This document shows positions 9,878-21,110 of a stretch of DNA of 64,000 nt, one piece after another; position 1 is the stretch's first letter, and every line of letters starts with the position of its first letter. A model generated the notes under the pieces. It did not search any database, was not told the origin of the DNA, and saw only the letters and a list, made by a program, of their open reading frames with translations. Where the stretch lies: contig CM060106.1 of the NCBI GenBank assembly GCA_030522415.1, positions 24,010,074 to 24,074,073 of the forward strand, read 5' to 3'. Source of the stretch: Channallabes apus (Eukaryota > Chordata > Actinopteri > Siluriformes > Clariidae). Both the position numbers and the translations under genes were made by a program.

Positions 9878-12800
9878 ATGGATCAGGGATTCTTAGATTT
9901 TCTGCAACAACAGCGTGAGTTGGATCAGGGCATCATCTCCGTGTTTGTAAATGAAAAGGTATGTGCATCTCAATTAGAAGGTTTTTGTTTCTATACTATA
10001 GTATTGACTTTTTTATATTGCTCTGTTCCCACATTATACTGTATAAAAGTAGAATAGCATAGTAGTTATAATAGCATAAAAGTAGAAGGAAGGAATTTGG
10101 AGTAGGACATCACATCGTAAACTCTTTATTCTCTTGTAATCTGGATGAAAGTGCACTAGGTATATATGGTATATGGGTTATGTACATGTAAACACCTAAA
10201 ATCCCAGTATCCTGTGTTTATAGTATTTGTGGATATACATAACATTATGCACATGGGTTACATGGCTGACAATTAGCGTTAATACTTTGTCAGTCTTTAA
10301 TCAAATACTACAATATTTAGCATTATAAATATATGTGGCAATTTGAACTATAGCTTAAGTCTATAGTGCCATTTCTTGTGTTTATTGTTATTGTTTATTA
10401 TATACAATAATCCCTCAACTCTCCTCTGCAGATAGACTGTTATGCTGTAAACGGGATGTCAGATGAGCAGCTAATGAAATATGTTCCCAAATTTGGAGAC
10501 AGAATTGCCATTCGACAGTATTGCAGAAGAGAAGTGGCAGCATTTGAAAAGAGTTCCTCGATTGTGTCAAAAGCGACTCAAAGTCTACGAGAAAAAATTC
10601 AACTACGGAGGGCTGGTAAAAGATCTCATTCAGATGATCGTTCTCAAAAATTAGCTGGCAACTTAAATGCCCTCAAAAACAGCCGTACATATCAAATTGG
10701 CTTGTTTGAAGAGGTCGAAGGCTCACTTATTCAAGTCAGAGAAAGAAAAGGAGGTGGAGTCAGACATCTCAAGGCATCGAAGGACACTCCAGTGAGTGAG
10801 CTGTTGAACACTGGCAAAGATCTGTTTTTCCCGCAGGGAAAAAACAAGCTTGGAAATATAAATCAGTTTGAATTTACACTAAGAGACTTCACTGAAGCTG
10901 AGCTGGACTCATCCATGACACTTGGTCAGCTGTACAGTTTGAGAAAAGTGAAACTGCTTAGACTTTATGTGTCATGCAAAAGGATTTTCACGGATGCACA
11001 GGACATAACTGCAAATCAAGTAGATTCACATATAGCTTCATCTCTACACACACACTCAAAAAGCACAGGAATTGTCGTTGATGAGCATGCCAGTGAAGTT
11101 GCTATGTTGACAAGCACTCCCATCAAACTTACCACTGACACTGTAATGGCAAGCACATCCACAACAGACACAAGGTTTCTTTTTATTGATGCTAATGATG
11201 AGAAATTCCCATCACCATTGCATTTAGATGACCATGACCTGCTGCAAGAACAAAACACATCAGTTTCAGTTGATGAGGAGATCCAAATAGGGTACGTTTA
11301 CCTCCCATATGACAATGTTGTCCTGGATGACACTCTTCCAGTGGAGACTGCTGTAGTACAACCACCACCAATAGGACTTCATCATGAAAATAAGGTTGTT
11401 AAACTAAGACTTCGAAGGGGAAACATATTTTATGAACTGAATGCTGCATTTAAGGATGGACAGATAACAGTTGATGACATGCTGCTGGAGATTGAGATGG
11501 TCCTTCCAAATGGCAATGCTGAAAAGGGAGAGGACAATGGTGGGGTCTTGCGTGATGCCTTGAGTGAGTACTGGGAAACATTTATACTAAAATGCACAAC
11601 TGGGAATGTGCTGAAAGTTCCAATGATCAGGCATGATATGAAAGACGAGTGGGAGAATGTGGCCAAAGTGATGGTGTTAGGCTACAACATGGCAAAGTAC
11701 TTTCCTGTGGCCTTGGCTAAGCCCTTTCTTTCTCACTGCCTTCACCAGGAAATCAAGGATGATGAACTGCTTGCTGCATTCCTGGAAACAATTCCAAGTG
11801 AAGATAAGGAGATTGCAGAGCAGGCAATGAGAGATTTTAAATCCATTTTTGGAAAAGAAGAATGGTTTGAATTCCTTGAGGCACATGACATTAAAAGACA
11901 TGTCACGGAGGACAATTTGAGGAGAACTCTGCTTGAAGTTGCACACAAAGAAATGGTGCAAGACCCAGCCTATGTAGCAGAGTGTTGGAGCAATATTCTG
12001 CAGGGACTCCATCTTCCTCCAGGAGGACTAGATGAAGTGATGTCTAATCTCACTCCCACAACCAGGAAGGTTGTAGCAATGTTGCAACATGAAACTCTCA
12101 ACAAACGAGAGTGTCAGATTCTGGATTTCCTTAAAAAATTTATCAGGACCTGTAGTGATGTTCGCCTGAGGAAATTTCTCCGGTTTTGCACAGGTAATGT
12201 TTTTGTTTGTATTTTCGCACAAGTGATATTTTGTAACTAATAATTAAAGATATTACCATAAAAAATGTTCTGGGGAATTGTAATATAATGTACATTTAAA
12301 AAAATCTCTCTAACACCTCCAGATTTTCCTCACTTTTTAACCTCACTTTGCATTTATGCCAACCATTTCTTCCTATACAGTATTTTTTGGGAAACCTGCT
12401 ATACACTGATCAGTCTCCAGGCAATATCAACTTCTCTAAATGTATTCTGTCTAATCATATGCTTGGAGGAAGTGCTCACCTTTTTCCAAAAAGGCAAAAG
12501 GATGGATGTTATATGAAGCTTTTGCCATGATTTTGTGGAAACTCCAGGGCCTTTATTTACTAAGCCTCTCTGAGTAAGAAATCTCTCCTAAGTGGCCAAA
12601 AGAGTCACATCATTTTGGTCCTGCTTTCAGGTGTAGGAGTTTTCAACATTATTAAAACAGGAAATTACTTCTATCCCCACGAAAACTTAGAAGGTGTCCT
12701 AACTGGTTATTGGTTGTGAGGAAATTGTGTTCCTATATATATTATTTTTTTATTATTATTTTTTTTTTTTAAATGATTAATTTTATTTTATTTTTATATA

Positions 12801-14765
12801 TTTTATATATCTGTATTCAATTATTTGACAGTGTACACAAATGTTTTTTGAGCCACACTTCATCACTTCATTACCACGGCGTACCCCCATTTCTCACACT
12901 CCTTTGGGGTATGTGCGGCAAACTGACACATGGTATTGATGCTTTCACAAATTGCCGCCACTTGCTTTTTATCGTTAGAAGTAAGAGTAGGGTGAAATTT
13001 TACCTAAATTATTTCTTTACATTTTACTCCCTCCCTTGCAAGCAAAATGCTCTCATTCTCTCTCCAGTTTCGCTTTCTTTTTGAGGTAATTTTCATCAGA
13101 TTGTGACAGTCTTGCATAGCTGTATTATAGGGCTTTAAACAGTTGTGATTGGAGCAGTCTGATTAGCCTGACATTCTGCATCCGAGTCGCACGTCTATAA
13201 GTTTAGCTTTCAACCAACTGCCACTGATTTCAGCATTTCACTTTTTCACTATTTTAAACAATAAACAAGTCAAACTACAATACCCACTATAACATGCAGC
13301 CTAATTTGCTGCTCTTAAAGAGTGATATCACATGCTTTCAAAGTAGGCTGCGCGTTATAGTGGGTGTTGTAGTTTTTACTGGTTTTTGTAGTTTTAAATG
13401 GTGGAAAAGCGAAATGATGAAATCAACATCAGTTGTGTGAAAGCTTTGTGCTCAACAGACAGTTTAGTTTGCAAAGAAGGGAGTAAAATGTAAAGAAATA
13501 ATGAAAGTAAAATTCTGCCCTACTCTTACCTCTAAAGGTAAAAAGTGAGTAGAGTCAATTTGTGAAAGCCTCAATGCCACCTGTCAGTTTGCTGCATGTA
13601 CCCCTGAGGAGTGTGAAACATGGGAATACACTGTGATAAAGTCCTGCTTATGACAAAGAATGTCAAGAAACAGTTACAGTATGTGTACACTACCTTCAAA
13701 AGTTTGGGGTCACTTTCTAACTCCATGATCATTCCTGGTTTTTATTTCTTTCTACATTGTAAAGGAATGCTGACGATGTCCAAAATATGCAATAATCTCC
13801 TTTGAACAGTTGATATTGAGATGTGTCTGCTACTTCTGCTCTGTAAAGACTTCATAACGACTCTTGCAAAGAAATTTGCAAGTGACCCCAAACTTTTGAA
13901 CAGGAGTGTATATTATGTAATTATGTATATATAGAATATATAAATATAATTGGATTTCTATATTTATAAGGATGCCCTGAACTCAATAAATGCAGCTTGT
14001 TTTTCTTTGATTTCCCATTATATAGTGGGAATGTATGAATCTGCGCATGATCAGCGGTGCTGTAAGAACAGAGTTTAATTTATTATTTCCGACACTGCCG
14101 TCTGTGTCACTGTTTCAAAGCTGCATCTTTGCTGTTACTAAAAAAACAGAGTAGCAGAGACAGCATACAACATGCTCATTAATGGAGCAGTTACATACAC
14201 AACGTTATTGGTTTTAAAACCAATATGTCCAAACATCTTTTATGAGATCCATGTCCGCTCACGTCTCTGCCTGATCCATTTCCTCATGACTCATACGTAC
14301 CTCGGGAACTCTTCTACATTTTGGTGGAGAAAAGCGTGATTTTCTATGTTAAGAATGTTAATGAATTGTTCTTATTCCTACTCCTAAAAGTTTGACCAAA
14401 ATTTTTGAATTTTGGAGCAATTTCATACTTTGAGATGCTTAGTCAATATGCGCCCTGGTTTTGGGCACTTCCCATTAAGAAAACAGTGTGTTCTTATGTG
14501 ACAGTGGAGGTATTGTTTAGGTAGCACAGGTTGTCCTCTGAATTAACAATAATTTTTGCACACCTTTACAGGTGCTGATCTACTTGTATCACAGTCCATC
14601 CATGTGCGCTTCACTGAGCCAAAGAGCACCTTTACCAGAAGCCCCCAGTCACACACATGTGGTTGTGTGTTAGAAGTGCCAAACAACTACGGATCATACC
14701 TTGAGCTTGCTGAAGATTTTACAAGTGTACTTGATGCCAACATGTGGGTAATGGACATTATTTAG
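9878..14765 (+). CDS. transposon-borne SAM-like/HECT-like protein, three exons, 678 aa
   Basis: The exons are 9878-9958, 10432-12193 and 14572-14765, with donors gtatgt and gtaatg and acceptors ctgcag and ttacag. All join in frame. Residues 1-65 resemble a SAM-like helical domain (MSDEQLMKYVPKFGDRIA). Residues about 125-210 form a conserved block (RKGGGVRHLKA, KDLFFPQGKN, LYSLRKVKLLRLY). From about residue 345 it resembles a HECT ubiquitin-ligase domain: the N-lobe word GEDNGGVLRDALSEYWETF is near 390-412, and the C-terminal SHTCGCVLEVP carries the candidate catalytic Cys644. HECT enzymes pass ubiquitin from an E2 to a target through that cysteine. Fish proteins of this type are often labelled G2/M-phase-specific E3 ligase-like. 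The domain is shorter than a full HECT domain, so activity is uncertain. Confidence 0.85.
10432..12193 (+). CDS. exon 2 of the HECT-like gene
   Basis: This long exon of 1,762 nt carries 587 codons plus one base. The frame is open throughout, and the split Gly codon is completed by exon 3. The first eight codons precede the internal ATG at 10456, so the upstream 27-codon exon at 9878-9958 supplies the likely start. Confidence 0.88.
12870..13650. mobile_element. long imperfect palindrome (MITE-like) in intron 2 of the HECT-like gene
   Basis: 12885-13060 pairs with the reverse complement of about 13465-13635. Shared blocks include ttcacactcct, gcaaactgaca, gctttcacaaatt, gtaagagtaggg and atttctttacattttactccc. 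Arms of roughly 170 bp surround a centre with a second inverted pair (cactataacatgcagcct versus aggctgcgcgttatagtg). No coding capacity. The ends are approximate. Confidence 0.7.
13686..13911. mobile_element. short non-autonomous DNA element with ~25-bp TIRs
   Basis: The left end reads tacactaccttcaaaagtttgg and continues ggtcac. The right end is the complement-type agtgaccccaaacttttgaa. Termini of this kind mark a common small fish DNA transposon. About 226 bp, no gene. Confidence 0.65.
14572..14765 (+). CDS. exon 3 of the HECT-like gene: catalytic-cysteine C-lobe
   Basis: It encodes ADLLVSQSIHVRFTEP, then SHTCGCVLEVPNNYGSYLEL, and stops after WVMDII. The TC pair followed by a hydrophobic strand and a Tyr-Ser-Tyr turn is the HECT C-lobe arrangement. 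The acceptor is cctttacag. Confidence 0.85.
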
Positions 14766-16534
14766 AGGTAAGTTTCAGGTGCACAGTACATTTACATTCA
14801 TTCATTATTTTTCCATTTATTCATCTATTTTTCTTTGACCAAGTGTGTTTATGTTCATATGCATTTGCTTTTGTCTTCCCTAGGTTTTAGGACTCCAAAC
14901 ATAATGTTGACAGGGACATCACAATTTTTAGATTAATAAATACTATTGGACTAGTTTAAACATTGGTATGTTAGTGGTGTTTCACAGTATTTGATTTCTT
15001 ATCTAAGTGAAATAAGGTTTACAAATAGTGTTTTTCTTTACTGAATAATTACATTTGGGGAATTTTATTTGATATAAATAAATATATATATTTAGATATA
15101 ATGTTTGATATATTTGATGGAGGGTCTTTCAAATTGAAATTGATGTAGTGCAAAATAAATTTGACCAAATTGCATTAACTTGACAGAATGAGATATAATC
15201 TGACAACATATGGTTTAGGATGGATTATAATTATTTTACGTTCTCACAATTTGGCTAAGATCTGTTCATTAGCTCATTTTATGTTCATAAACCAAAAATA
15301 TGGTTTTCTATTGATGGTTTCAGCTCAAATGATAATATACAGTAATAACACTTTACTTGAACAAGGACAGTTCATTATATATATCACAGTTTATTATACA
15401 ATAATATATTATATTTATATTATAATTATTATATAATAATAAGTGTTACATAAAGTTATAAGCATTCTAGTATTTGGGTTTCAATTATAAACATGTTAGT
15501 ATGAATATTTTATTTTTCTGGATTAGGGTATTTTCACAACATACCTACAGTAAGTATTCCAGAACAAGTAGGAATTTTTTGTCTCTTTACTCTTCAGTTC
15601 AAGTTGTTGTGATAAATACAATGCACTTGTTTTTATGTTGTTTGTTATTCTGAAGTGTTTTACTGAGTTTACTATTTTTGTAGTGAATTCTACATTTCTA
15701 CTGTAAGTAGACATTGGTAATTATTTGAGTAACTCCCAACACTTCAGTGTAGTTATTGATGTTCATGTATCTATGATGTTTAAAAAAAGCTTTTACAGAG
15801 AACATTTGTTATGGGTTATGTTTTATATAAAATTTCTTAAATAAAATGTTTTGTACCGCAAATTACTGTTTGTCTTTTAATAATTTCTATTAGATTTGAA
15901 CATTAATAAAATGCTGTTAAACCTTAAAGGTAAATATGATAACTTAAGCACCTCAATATAAAAACAGTGACCTGCTTTCACACTTAATTCTAATAATTTT
16001 AATGTTGCTTATCAAAGCATAGCACTTGTGAAACATTGTAAAAAAAAAATAATAATAATAATTTTTAGAAACCAAAACCACATTTTTTTTGTTGCCAGGA
16101 TGTGTTGCACTGTATTAGAGATAAAAAGGGGAATTAATCTGATCTAATGTTTATTCCTGTACAAATGCATTCAAAAATATTGATGTCAGCAACTTGACTT
16201 GAAGTTGTAAAAGATTGTCTCCTTTTATCTGAACGGCTTCCTCAGTTTTGAGTAGTGTGGACTCCCAGATGTGGAGTCAGTCTGTCAAAGTCACATGAGT
16301 TAAGATAAGTACAGTATCTGTGGGAAACTGCCTCAGAGGGATGTCAGTACTGATTTTTAAGAGGCTCATCGGTGGTTTTGCAGACTTTATGGCCAAAATA
16401 TTTCTATCTTCGTACCTCTGAAGGATCAATATAACATTTACTTTTAATTTTACATTTACCCAGGAAAGGGAAAAGATAATTTTCCTTGAGACAGTACATT
16501 GTGTGAATGGGGCTGTGTTCATGCATGCCAATCT
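14766..16534. other. AT-rich spacer between the two convergent transposon genes
   Basis: It probably holds both 3' untranslated regions: an aataaa at about 14936 serves +, and several tttatt words, such as near 15838, could serve -. No third gene is recognisable; short frames here are AT-rich noise. Confidence 0.5.
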
Positions 16535-17825
16535 TTATCTTTCAATGTCTAGACGATTTGTTAGTTCTTGTCGTAGGAAAAGGTAGAGGTCCAATGCCAT
16601 GTAAGTGTCCCCAGGAACATGAAGATTATTTTCAGCCATGATGGAGGTGCACAGTGTAAAGACGTCGTTATCACAAACAATGTCGGATCGGTGGACACAC
16701 TCATTTTCATAATGGTTGACTTCATCCTCTGGAATCTGGCATAAGTAGTCCTGTGTGTTGTATAGTTCCGGTAATAAATACATGACTTCAGGGCGTCCAT
16801 GGGGAACTCTCTGGTTTCGTGACGGACGAATAAGGTGACTATTCCATGACTCTTTGACAGCATCCAATTCAGTCTGAAGACAGAAAGAGGAGAGCACAAA
16901 TAAATTAAAACAGAAGTATACGCAGAATAAATAAATATTTAAATATCTATTCAATTATTTTATAATGAAGATTTTTTGTGTGAGAATGACTTACTTGTAT
17001 GATACCAAGAAAGCAGAAGATGATAAGATTTTTATCTAGGAATTCCCCATTGAAAACACCTTCATTTTTGAGGCTATGGAGTTGCTCCAGCCAAAACTCC
17101 ACACACTCTTTGCGAAGAATTCCCCACCAACTTTCAATTCTTTGGTTACTTGTGCTTCGCCCATAGATGAAACTCCTTTCACCACTTTGTAAGTCAACAT
17201 CATTTTGACGCAAGGACCGCTGAATGTCTCGAATAGAGCTGTTCTCGGTTCCCATGTCTGCTCTTAAAGTGCGAGGACAACCACCAGTTTCTCTTACCGT
17301 CTCGAGAAAATATCCACCAACAACTTTGGGATCACTGTTTGTGTTGTATGCATTGAGCCACAAAATCATCCTTGAGAATCCATCTATGGCCCCGTTTATA
17401 CATATGCCAAAAGGCTTTAACTTGTCATATGAATCAACATGCCATACAAAATTTGGCCCTTTCGCGAAGTAAGCTCTTCTGTTGAGTCTCCTCTGCCTTC
17501 TCAAGTCTCTGCCTACTGGATCCAGACTTGAAAGAATTAAACGAACATCTTCTTTTCGAACATGTAATCCCTTGTCTTTACATTTACTGTACATCCACCG
17601 GTAGCCATGCAGGGCCCCTGAGCCCTCCAGTTCTTCTTTTATGAACTGAATAACATTTTCAAGGTTGTCAAAGTGTTTACGACGAAAGCATCCATTCTTC
17701 TTGAGAAATCGCTTCAGTGTTTTCAGACTCACAATAATTCCATGTCTTACACTTAGAATGTGAAGAATGTCTGTATATTTAAGACCCAAAAGAAAATAAA
17801 GTTCAATTAGCTGTGATTTATCCAT
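16535..17825 (-). CDS. DDE integrase-type transposase, two exons, 389 aa
   Basis: Exon 1 runs 17825 to 16995 (277 codons) and exon 2 runs 16873 to 16535, joined by caa|gtaagt and cttcag|act. Residues 1-50 look like a helix-turn-helix (LGLKYTDILHIL, then LKTLKRFLKKNGCFRRK). Residues about 120-240 form an RNase H-fold integrase core: WHVDSYDKLKPFG (Asp131), IDGFSRMILWL, LRADMGTEN (Asp190) and NQRIESWWGILRKE (Glu231), spaced D-58-D-40-E. Exon 2 begins TELDAVKESWNSHLIRPSRN. It would cut and join the element's ends in the nucleus. The start is the first ATG after the upstream non-ATG reading frame. All catalytic residues are present. Confidence 0.9.
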
Positions 17826-18084
17826 GCCAGGGAATATCCAGGCAAGGCAGTAACTGTTCACAAGTCAGTGAAGTACCAGAAGGAAAGAATGATTTATGGT
17901 GCAAAACAATTATTTGCAATTGGAATACTCTGCTCCAAGGTCAGCCACCTGTCAACATAAGATATAAAGAAGTTGATTTTGTCAAGTCCTTAATTATAGA
18001 TATAATTCAAGGAATACTATGCATGTCTACACTGACCAAAGCGTCATAACTGCCCATTCATTCATGTATTTGGATGTCCTACAT
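17826..18084 (-). other. 5' flank of the integrase gene
   Basis: Between the integrase ATG and the right TIR. On - it contains gttgacag, a possible untranslated-exon acceptor, and AT-rich words, but no convincing TATA box. A promoter for this gene is expected here or in the TIR. Confidence 0.35.
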
Positions 18085-18604
18085 GAAATGTTATCACATG
18101 ATGCATGAAACGTATTTACGGCCACCACGCAAAACCGCACAGGTGTGATTGGGGTATTAAACAGACTGTAAAATATATGCGCATATGTGACGTGACATTT
18201 TCTGCGAGTAACACAAGGACAAACTGGGTACTGTTACAGTCAGCATACATAATGTTGAAGTATAACCAAAACCGGACTAGCCCGCGGTGACGTTGGTATG
18301 AAGTTAGACGTTGGATATTCGCGCTCCGGCTGCTATACTCCGGTTTGTGGCGGACATTCGCTATCAGAGTCCGGCGACCAAACCTCGTCAATGCGCGAGT
18401 TAGTGACCGTCTGCAAATTACTGACCGAATACGAATAATATTCATATTATAAATATTCATATTGTAATATTTATTCTCCACCACAAATCGGGATCTAGAA
18501 GCCGGCGCGCGAATACCCAAGGTCCAACTTTAAACCAACTTCAGCGCGGTCCGGAACCGGTAGAATAAACAGCCTTATGGAAAATGAGATCGCAGAATAT
18601 CATA

Positions 18605-18637
<33 letters not shown>

Positions 18638-19160
18638 TGTTCGGGGGAAGCAGTGTGTTCTTACACTATATTTAAATTTCAATGAAAACCTGCATGCTGC
18701 GTTATTCTATGCCCGTGGCCTGGAGCAAAAGATGGGGCACAGGAAAGCCTCATAAAATGTTCCATGAAAGTGTGGAACATGCAAACATATCCACAAACCT
18801 TTAAAATTAAGTTAAATGTTTAAATATTAAGTTAAAAGTTGGTGACATACCTTAAAGTCGTTGAGCTGATATGAGCTTCTTCTTCTCCGTTCATGTCCGA
18901 TAGGTCATAACTTCGAATCCAGACGTGTAAACCAATCAGCGCGCTCGGTTTATTATTCCGTGCTCAAAGTTTATTAATCGGAGCAGACGGTGGTATTATT
19001 CCGCGCGCAAGGTTTATTAATCCGCACGCACAGATATTTTATTCCGTGCACTCGGTTTATTATTCTGAGGGCATGATTTATTAATCCGAGCGCATGATGT
19101 ATTAATCCGCGTGCTCTGTTTGTTGATATTTTTCCCTCATGACCCCTGGGGGGCTCCGTA
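18085..19160 (-). repeat. right terminal inverted repeat of the 10.5-kb transposon
   Basis: Reverse-complement partner of 8622-9652. It keeps an extra block of about 45 bp at roughly 18530-18577, with the repeated word aagttgg on both sides of the difference, suggesting a short deletion in the left end. The inner limit is where homology stops at gaaatgttatcacatgatg. Confidence 0.92.
18924..19114 (-). repeat. nine subterminal repeats of 21-22 bp (right end)
   Basis: Mirror copy of the left array at the same distance (46 bp) from the element terminus, with no length change between the two ends over this interval. Confidence 0.85.
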
Positions 19161-19166
19161 ATATTA

Positions 19167-19502
19167 GTCTTAAAAATAGCAAAACAATCTAATTGAACAT
19201 GCACCAATATTTGGGCTTTATAGCTGTCACTTGTTTCTAGTAAAATCTTGCTTAAAATGAGGTCACATTTACTTGCCTAGGCAGACGAAGATCAATTTTC
19301 TTAAATTAACATTTATAGTCTAATGCACAATGTATTTTATAAGATTATTTATCTTTAATGGCAAAAAAACAAGACATTTTCTAGAAATAAGCTTTTTTTT
19401 TTTTTTTTTAACTTTCTTAGATTTCAGTTTTTGCAGTGTATGCTGACATTTGATTTTGTTTTATTTAAATTTTGCTATAATTAAAATAAAACAATTTTAA
19501 AA
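19167..19502. other. host-element sequence right of the 10.5-kb transposon
   Basis: AT-rich DNA with a T run at about 19391-19409. The end tagatttcagtttttgcagtgta resembles the terminus of another small fish DNA element. No gene. Confidence 0.4.
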
Positions 19503-19580
19503 CAGCATCACCCGGGGATCGAACCCGGATCTCCCACAGGAAAGGGCGCAGACTTAACTGCTGCACCACTCGGACACTTA
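19503..19580 (-). repeat. tRNA-like module in the right inverted repeat, copy 1
   Basis: On - it reads gtgtccgagtggtgcagcagttaa, then a T-arm ccgggttcgatccccgg. This matches RNA polymerase III A- and B-box type sequence. A normal acceptor stem cannot be formed with confidence, so it is a tRNA-derived module rather than a tRNA gene. It sits at the inner end of the TIR. Confidence 0.65.
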
Positions 19581-20194
19581 AAGACAACACGCCCCAGTCA
19601 CGTTAATAAGCCACTCGACTTCTTGGTGTTATTTGATCTTATTGGTTTAGAAATTTATATTTCAATAAATAGTAAACTTGGCCGATTTCGTTATAATTTT
19701 GTTGACAAGTGGGGTTTGAAAATTCTCCCACCCCCTTAAGTGGGGAATGACAGAAATATGGTCATTTATTTCAGTTAATAAATCTACTATAAATTTAAAG
19801 AACTACAAGAAATAAGATGACACAAAACCCTACACTCTTCTTTTCTAATTACATGTGATAAAATCTAAAGGCTCACTGTGTTTACAAATGTAGAATTCAA
19901 ATTAAATCAAATCTTATTAGGATCAAATTTAAGCACAATAAATGTTCTGTAATTTTAGTACTGTGATTATGAATTTGTTCAACTACAGTGTTTCACTTGA
20001 TTTTATCGGCTACTACGTGCAGTTCTAAAGGAGCGCGTCTCATTAATCCAGCAGAGAATGAACTAAGGCATGAGGCGTCAGTCTGTAGTTATATAGCGCC
20101 ACTCAGTGGTAAAAGCCAGCAAACGCACAAACCCAAATGCTGTCGCCGAGCGCCACGACGGTAAAACGAATGCTCCGTTTAGGTGACCACTGTA

Positions 20195-20880
20195 TCTTGT
20201 TTAGATGACACTAAAGCATGGATGTCTCTAAATTTTCTCAAATTAAATGATAATAAAACTGAGATTGTGGCCTTTGGAAAAATGGATTCCTTGTGTGCTC
20301 CTGGCAGTGACTTTGCTCCAATAGTGAAGTACTGTAAACCATTTGTACGGAATGTATGCATAATATTTGATAATGATTTTAAATTTGATAAACAAATAAA
20401 CTCGGTGGTTAAATCTAGTTAAAAAGTTTGAGAAACTACTGTATAACTAATGCGTTATGTACAGAAATCAGTCATCGCTCTCGTCTACAGCTTGTCAAAA
20501 ATTCTGCTGCTCGACTTTTAACCGGCAAAAGTCACCTCACTGGCTCCCAGTTTGCTACAGAATTAAAAACAAGCAATACACAATTTTTAAATCAAAACAC
20601 TGAATGGTTTTACACCTCGGTACATCGTTGAGCTTTTACAACCGTATACAACATCAAGAAATCTCAGATCCTTAGACCAGTTACTCCTCTCTGTCCCAAG
20701 GTCTAGATTAAAGCTCCCAGGTGACCGAGCATTTGCTGCACCTAAATTATGGAATACTTTGGAATTATGGAATTACCATTTATAATTAGAGCAGCACCTA
20801 CATTAGAAACTTTTAAATCCAGGCTGAAAGCTGACTTCTTTTCAATGGCTTTTATACCTGACTGAGACATTTGATCCCTT
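20195..20880 (+). pseudogene. L2-like LINE reverse transcriptase fragment, 3' half
   Basis: It continues the LINE at 3250-3974: LDDTKAWMSLNFLKLNDNKT, then decayed frames with many stops to about 20880. The junction words on both sides of the inserted element fit a single original copy. Dead. Confidence 0.75.
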
Positions 20881-21110
20881 TTATTCTATTTAATTATTTA
20901 TTTAAGTTTAATTGATTTAGGAATAAAGCCATTTCCATATGATTTTTTTTTTTAACTAAAATCTGACATTTACAAAGAATTTGTAAAGAGTATGTATAGC
21001 AATACATTTCAACTGCCTAACTGCCATAATTACATACTAACAACTTTTAAATAATCGTCTAATTTTCATTAGGTTTAAATCAGAAAGACTTATCTTAATG
21101 TAGCAGTCAA

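Larger units (their letters stand above)
8622..19160. mobile_element. 10.5-kb DNA transposon with ~1-kb TIRs, integrase and HECT-like genes
   Basis: Both ends begin TACGGAGCCCCCCAGGGG reading inwards. The bases just outside are ATATTA at 8616-8621 and ATATTA at 19161-19166, a clean 6-bp target duplication. The TIRs run 8622-9652 and 18085-19160. Inside are two convergent spliced genes with intact frames: a HECT-like protein on + (9878-14765) and a DDE integrase-type protein on - (17825-16535). From memory, a 6-bp duplication, termini starting TA-pyrimidine and an IS3-like integrase fit the superfamily that Repbase calls IS3EU; this needs a search. Intact splice sites, matching TIRs and a perfect duplication suggest a young, possibly mobile copy. 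Confidence 0.9.
3977..20192. mobile_element. TA-flanked inverted-repeat transposon, copy 1, with nested insertions
   Basis: The left end is (t)AGTGGTTACCCAATCGGAAT. The right end, on the opposite strand, is CAGTGGTCACCTAAACGGA, and TA lies on both sides. The flanks rejoin as a continuous LINE, which supports the boundaries. Long inverted homology runs inwards to a tRNA-like module at each end (truncated at 6475-6505, complete at 19503-19580). A second copy at 31297-36497 has the same ends. Removing the nested elements at 4248-6218 and 8622-19160 leaves about 3.7 kb. No transposase of its own was recognised, and I cannot name the superfamily. Confidence 0.75.

Noticed and set aside
10456..10458. 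Internal ATG of the long HECT-like exon as the true start
   Set aside because: The upstream exon 9878-9958 joins in frame with good splice sites and completes the SAM-like domain, so the start at 9878 is preferred.
17826..17861. Upstream extension of the integrase frame
   Set aside because: The extension begins at a GTG codon; the first ATG is at 17825, followed by conserved wording.
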